Below, one piece after another: positions 6,391-8,097 of a stretch of DNA of 8,097 bases. The DNA is taken from the NCBI GenBank assembly GCA_002503045.1, contig DAQW01000060.1:1-8097 (forward strand), written 5' to 3'. Source of the stretch: Euryarchaeota archaeon UBA39. Its GTDB lineage: Archaea; Thermoplasmatota; Poseidoniia; Poseidoniales; Thalassarchaeaceae. Numbering within the stretch: the first letter of the stretch is position 1; every line of letters begins with the position of its first letter. Under the pieces are notes generated by a model that was given only the letters and a program-made list of their open reading frames with translations, was not told the DNA's origin and made no database searches. Position numbers and translations under genes: made by a program.

Positions 6391-7938
6391 TGGTATATTC
6401 CCATGTTTTCTTGGTGGTTGCCAGACTCGTTTGGAAATTAGTGGTTTCAAGGCACGAATTAACTTAATTCTCGTTTCTTCTGGCTCAATAACATCGTCCA
6501 ACCAACCATTTCTTGCAGCAACATATGGGTCTCCAAATTTTCTGCGATATTCTCCAACTAATTCTGAATGAGTTACCTCAGGATTAACTGCATCCTTCAA
6601 TTCTCTTCTATGAATGATATTTACTGCTCCTTCTGCACCCATCACTGCTAATTCACCTGAAGGCCATGCAACATTATAATCTGACTCAAGATGTTTACAA
6701 GACATGGCTAGATATGCTCCGCCGTATGCCTTTCTAGTGACAATTGTAAGTTGAGGGACAGATGCTTCTGCATACGCATACAATAATTTGGCACCATGGC
6801 GAATAATACCTCCCCATTCTTGAACGGTACCTGGTAGAAAACCAGGTACGTCAACAAATGAAACAAGAGGAATATTGAAACAATCACATGTTCGAATGAA
6901 TCGCGCAGCTTTAACAGACGCATCAATATCTAGACAACCTGCTAGAACTTTAGGCTGATTTGCAATTATTCCTATTGGATTGTTTCCCAATCTAGCAAAT
7001 CCTATCACTATATTTTCTGCATATTGTGGCTGTAATTCAATAAATTGATTGTCGTCAACAATTATTTCGATTATTTTTTTCATATCATAGGGGCGATTCG
7101 AATCATCAGGTACAATATCTGTTAATGATTCACATATTCTATTTTGTGGGTCAGAACTTTCTAAGATTGGAGGCAACGCATCACAATGGTCTGGGAAAAA
7201 TGATAATAATTCTGCTACAATATCCATTGCATCATCTTCATCTGCTGCCACTAAACTTGCAATTCCAGACCTGCTAGCATGCATTTCTGCACCTCCTAGG
7301 TCTCTCGAACTCATGCCTTCTTCAGCGACTTCTGGAGTTTCTAGGGGGCTTGAAAGGAAAAATTCACCATGTTCTTCTCCAATTATCACAAAGTCTGCAA
7401 TGGCAGCGGCGAGAGCCGATGCACCTACTACTGGACCCATGACCAAAGAAATCATTGGGATTCGTCCTGAACATGCAATCAGACGATCCATTAACTCTCC
7501 AGTGGCACCTAATGCAGTTACTCCTTCATGAGCCCGTTGTCCACCTCCATCCCAAATTCCAACTAGTGGTAGGCGAGATTTCAAGGCCATTTCAACAATT
7601 TTTACAATTTTTTGAGCATGCATCTCGCCCATCGATCCACCAAAAACCGAAAAATCTTGGGAAAAACATAGTACTCTTCTTCCTTCTATCATTGCACTTC
7701 CTGCCATGACTCCGTCTCCAAGAATAGAATTACGATCCATGCCATGTTCCGTTTCTCTACTTTTTACGAAAGCATCAATTTCGACAAAAGTTCCATCATC
7801 AACAAGGGAATCAATCCTTTCTTTTGCAGTCTTTCGCCCGGATTTCCTAATTGCATCAATCCTAGATTGTCCTCCGCCTCTCTTTGATTCCTCTCGAAGA
7901 CTTGCCAAGTCTTCCATCGGGTCAATTCTCGACGCCAT
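6385..7938 (-). CDS. Acyl-CoA carboxylase carboxyltransferase (beta) subunit, PccB/AccB-like
   Basis: Transfers the carboxyl group from carboxybiotin to an acyl-CoA, typically propionyl-CoA to methylmalonyl-CoA or acetyl-CoA to malonyl-CoA. At 517 aa it is full length and has both crotonase-fold halves. The N-terminal half has KTAKERIDSLVDDGTFVEID (36-55), LGDGVMAG (73-80), FSQDFSVFGGSMGEMHAQKI (92-111), GGGQRAHEGV (131-140) and GPVVGASALAAA (168-179). The C-terminal half has NIVIGFARLG, GIIANQP (323-329), DVPGFLPGTVQEWGGIIRHG (363-382), TRKAYGGAYLAM (401-412), AWPSGELAVMGAEGAVNI and the terminal KHGNIPL. It needs a biotin carboxylase and biotin carrier, neither of which is in the window. Methylmalonyl-CoA decarboxylase alpha subunits are close relatives and cannot be fully excluded. 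Position 410 is Leu where propionyl-selective enzymes have Asp. ATG 7938 has no Shine-Dalgarno; a TATA-like box about 50 bp upstream suggests a short leader. Confidence 0.93.
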   Translation of the reverse strand: MASRIDPMEDLASLREESKRGGGQSRIDAIRKSGRKTAKERIDSLVDDGTFVEIDAFVKSRETEHGMDRNSILGDGVMAGSAMIEGRRVLCFSQDFSVFGGSMGEMHAQKIVKIVEMALKSRLPLVGIWDGGGQRAHEGVTALGATGELMDRLIACSGRIPMISLVMGPVVGASALAAAIADFVIIGEEHGEFFLSSPLETPEVAEEGMSSRDLGGAEMHASRSGIASLVAADEDDAMDIVAELLSFFPDHCDALPPILESSDPQNRICESLTDIVPDDSNRPYDMKKIIEIIVDDNQFIELQPQYAENIVIGFARLGNNPIGIIANQPKVLAGCLDIDASVKAARFIRTCDCFNIPLVSFVDVPGFLPGTVQEWGGIIRHGAKLLYAYAEASVPQLTIVTRKAYGGAYLAMSCKHLESDYNVAWPSGELAVMGAEGAVNIIHRRELKDAVNPEVTHSELVGEYRRKFGDPYVAARNGWLDDVIEPEETRIKLIRALKPLISKRVWQPPRKHGNIPL

Positions 7939-7957
7939 TATTCGTTTGATTAAATCG

Positions 7958-7978
7958 ATAGTTCATCATCCAAACTAT
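7958..7978. repeat. 6-bp inverted repeat near the carboxyltransferase transcript start
   Basis: ATAGTT (7958-7963) and AACTAT (7973-7978) are perfect inverted copies separated by 9 bp. The pair lies 20-40 bp before the carboxyltransferase ATG, around or just upstream of where transcription should begin if the TATA-like element at 7982-7992 is used. That position would suit a repressor half-site pair; as RNA it would be a weak 6-bp hairpin. Confidence 0.35.
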
Positions 7979-7981
7979 TGA

Positions 7982-7992
7982 CTTAATACAAA
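7982..7992 (-). promoter_or_regulatory. TATA-like box for the carboxyltransferase gene
   Basis: On the minus strand the sequence reads TTTGTATTAAG. It lies about 45-55 bp before the ATG at 7938, predicting a transcript start near 7961 and a leader of roughly 20-25 nt. A second A+T block (CGATTTAAT, 7949-7957) is too close to the start codon to act as its TATA box. Confidence 0.4.
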
Positions 7993-8025
7993 TTTTCCAA
8001 TTGAAAAATTAATTTTCCTATTGAA
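7991..8025. repeat. Tandem 15-bp direct repeat with 20-bp period
   Basis: aattttccaattgaa (7991-8005) recurs as aattttcctattgaa (8011-8025), 14 of 15 identical, offset by 20 bp or about two helical turns. The pair lies immediately upstream of the TATA-like box for the carboxyltransferase gene, where archaeal activators or TFB/BRE-linked sites bind. The region is strongly A+T-rich, so part of the similarity may be compositional. Confidence 0.55.
8001..8014 (-). terminator. Possible T-rich terminator after the right-edge gene
   Basis: On the minus strand the sequence reads AATTAATTTTTCAA, with five consecutive T about 18 bp past the stop of the right-edge gene. Archaeal termination often needs only T-tracts on the non-template strand. 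It coincides with the direct repeats, so either explanation, or both, may hold. Confidence 0.25.
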
Positions 8026-8097
8026 TTATTGGATATCAATAATTTCCCCACAAAGACTTGTATCCCATTTTTTCTTAATTTCAGAATAGTCTGTTCC
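8026..8097 (-). CDS. Probable C-terminal fragment of a gene entering from the right edge
   Basis: On the minus strand the frame starting at the window edge reads GTDYSEIKKKWDTSLC and seven more residues, ending with TAA at 8028-8026. The 23 residues are charged and soluble-protein-like, as expected for a real C-terminus, but too few to assign a family. It is on the same strand as the carboxyltransferase gene, 87 bp upstream of it. It does not show the lysine motif or spacing of a biotin carrier C-terminus. A second minus-strand frame is also open from the edge to 7983 but looks less like protein and would run through the repeats and promoter. Confidence 0.45.
   Translation of the reverse strand, partial: GTDYSEIKKKWDTSLCGEIIDIQ

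Noticed and set aside
7983..8096. Second minus-strand frame open from the right edge
   Set aside because: It would run through the direct repeats and the TATA-like box, and its composition follows the A+T bias. The frame ending at 8026 looks more like protein.

Overview
The window most likely comes from a marine planktonic archaeon of the Marine Group II/III euryarchaeal type (Poseidoniales-like). Pelota (Dom34) is absent from bacteria, and tightly packed intron-free genes argue against a eukaryote. The A+T-rich composition, a membrane protein with a sequon-rich exterior domain, a Pro/Gly-rich low-complexity N-terminus and short TATA-like boxes close to start codons fit that lineage. The exact lineage is an inference; no rRNA or other taxonomic marker is present.

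Layout. (1) 1-196, minus: the start of a gene running off the left edge, with a Pro/Gly/Ser-rich low-complexity N-terminus. (2) 306-1810, plus: an anchored membrane protein with an exterior domain, then a GTG-start membrane protein of the YdjM/DUF457 putative metal-dependent hydrolase family. (3) 5321-1799, minus: a compact run fhs (formate-tetrahydrofolate ligase) > pelA (ribosome-rescue factor) > a 236-aa protein I do not recognise. The 9-nt fhs/pelA gap carries a Shine-Dalgarno site. (4) 5395-6390, plus: a divergent shikimate dehydrogenase (AroE) transcribed away from fhs across a 73-bp shared promoter gap. (5) 7938-6385, minus: an acyl-CoA carboxylase carboxyltransferase (PccB/AccB-like beta) subunit, convergent with aroE. 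(6) 8097-8026, minus: a probable C-terminal fragment of another gene, followed by an 87-bp A+T-rich gap with a tandem 20-bp-period repeat and a small inverted repeat.

How the genes relate. Most are housekeeping: one-carbon/folate supply, aromatic amino-acid synthesis, acyl-CoA carboxylation and ribosome rescue. I see no single pathway joining them. The two plus-strand membrane proteins and the 236-aa protein are the least explained. There is no RNA gene, CRISPR array, transposon or recombinase, and no gene-free stretch longer than 300 bases. I found no convincing new multi-gene system. The best leads are local: the altered cofactor loop and an insertion of about 55 residues in AroE, the selectivity residue of the carboxyltransferase, the repeat-bearing promoter before it, the unrecognised gene after pelA, and the ambiguous start of the left-edge gene.
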